DNA from: an uncultured Clostridia bacterium
GTDB taxonomy: Bacteria > Bacillota > Clostridia > Christensenellales > CAG-314
Assembly (NCBI GenBank): GCA_937915515.1
Contig: CALGIK010000184.1
Span: 1-15,438 of the forward strand
Length of the DNA stretch: 15,438 nt
Direction: 5' to 3'
Shown here one piece after another: positions 14,782 to 15,438 of this stretch; the stretch's first letter is position 1; the number at the start of each line of letters is the position of its first letter. The translations under genes were made by a program, and so were the position numbers. Below the pieces are notes generated by a model. That model saw only the letters and a list, made by a program, of their open reading frames with translations. It was not told the DNA's origin and did not search any database.

Positions 14782-15438
14782 TTATTTTGTTTCTTTTAAG
14801 AAAGTCAGTAATTCTTCCCTCTTTTGTTTGTATTCGTCGCTGTTTTTGTCCAACTCAACACAAATTAGTATTTCTTTCTGTTTCTTCTGCGTAAGCTTGT
14901 ATCTTAAACTCATTAAAAAGCCTATGCCCATAATTATTATCGGCAAAAACGCCATAACAATCCTTATTGCTAAAAGTGCACTCTGTGGCTGCTCAATAGG
15001 TATCCAACTGCTTTTGTTTAACATCTCATAAACCTTTTTAAAATAAAAATCTGTGCTTACCGGTTGAGTATAAACAGTCTCGATATATCCCGAAAAGCCG
15101 ATTATCCAGGAAGCAACCGCTAAACCCAATGCCTGCGCTGTGGTGTTTAAAAAGTTGGACAGACCGCTGAAAGCTCCTTCCTGACGAGAGCCAAAGTAAA
15201 GCTGACCGGCGTCGCATACGTCGCCAAAAAGCGTATGCGGCACCAAAACCGCTCCGCCTATGCCTAAACCTAAAAGAAAAGCTAAAACAATAATCAGCAC
15301 ATCGGGCGTTTGGCTGATAATATTAAGGTTTGCGTTAATAAGCGTAAATTGCTGCGACGGCATAAAAAAGAGACTGATTGCGAGTATTGACCAAATGACT
15401 GCTCCCGTCCTGTACGCAAAAGTTTTGCTCTTTTTTTT
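14782..15438 (-). CDS. GPH/MelB-type sugar transporter, C-terminal part (runs off the window)
   Basis: The last 218 residues of a major facilitator superfamily transporter. The frame is open to the window edge, so the N-terminal half lies outside. An internal ATG at 15363 is not the start, because the sequence before it (YRTGAVIWSILAISLFF) is another membrane helix in frame. Helices are visible at about 12-25, 46-69, 100-116 and 153-177. The loop GDVCDAGQLYFGSRQEGAFS (72-91) carries the pattern D-x-x-D-x-x-x-x-x-x-G-x-R-x-E-G of the glycoside-pentoside-hexuronide:cation symporter group, which brings in sugars with Na+ or H+. The C-terminus is charged and helical (182-218). The substrate cannot be told. 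It is the first visible gene of a - strand run leading into walJ. Confidence 0.85.
   Translation of the reverse strand, partial: KKKSKTFAYRTGAVIWSILAISLFFMPSQQFTLINANLNIISQTPDVLIIVLAFLLGLGIGGAVLVPHTLFGDVCDAGQLYFGSRQEGAFSGLSNFLNTTAQALGLAVASWIIGFSGYIETVYTQPVSTDFYFKKVYEMLNKSSWIPIEQPQSALLAIRIVMAFLPIIIMGIGFLMSLRYKLTQKKQKEILICVELDKNSDEYKQKREELLTFLKETK

Overview
The window looks like a piece of chromosome from a low-GC Gram-positive (Bacillota, Clostridia-like) bacterium. The case rests on A/T-rich coding and spacer sequence, strong GGAGG-type ribosome binding sites, near-consensus sigma-A promoters, and an addB-addA (rexBA) recombination operon instead of recBCD. A walJ...rlmH gene pair and a DUF134-Mrp cluster point the same way. 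I cannot name a genus. There are no tRNA or rRNA genes, CRISPR arrays, insertion sequences or phage genes, and no gene-free stretch longer than about 215 bases.

Left part (1-1838, + strand): the last 20 codons of an unidentified gene and its terminator, then a promoter with a 14-base perfect palindrome driving a DUF134 (UPF0251) putative regulator. Next comes an Mrp/NBP35-type iron-sulfur carrier ATPase. The spacers on both sides of mrp carry what look like decayed NifX-type (FeMo-cofactor-binding-like) genes. In related clusters such genes commonly sit beside DUF134 and Mrp. A terminator able to work in both directions closes this block against the convergent genes.

Middle part (1836-9350, - strand): addB and addA overlap by 8 bases and encode the double-strand-break helicase-nuclease. 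They are followed by an unrecognised three-helix membrane protein gene that may be co-transcribed. The addB promoter and the promoter of a divergent lipoprotein gene (+ strand) are both perfect consensus, TTGACA-17-TATAAT. Their -35 boxes abut, forming a 16-base palindrome. The position of the -10 box implies that the first 14 codons of the longest addB frame are promoter DNA and that addB mRNA starts on, or very near, its start codon.

The + strand continues with the lipoprotein (9371-10438), a long hairpin, and a small unrecognised helical protein (to 10990).

Right part (11063-15438, - strand): a compact run of the 3' part of a GPH/MelB-type sugar transporter, walJ (metallo-beta-lactamase fold), a CPBP intramembrane protease, rlmH (23S rRNA methyltransferase), an M14-family metallopeptidase and tadA (tRNA adenosine deaminase). 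The first four are tightly coupled (7-base gap, 14-base overlap, 4-base overlap). M14 follows after 147 bases and overlaps tadA by up to 65 bases. The order walJ-protease-rlmH mirrors walJ-htrA-rlmH of other Firmicutes, with a different protease in the middle.

Most genes here are housekeeping. The parts most worth a second look are the two NifX-like remnants around mrp, the abutting divergent promoters with an apparently leaderless addB, the degenerate Walker A site of AddB, the DUF134 palindrome, and the protease swap beside rlmH.
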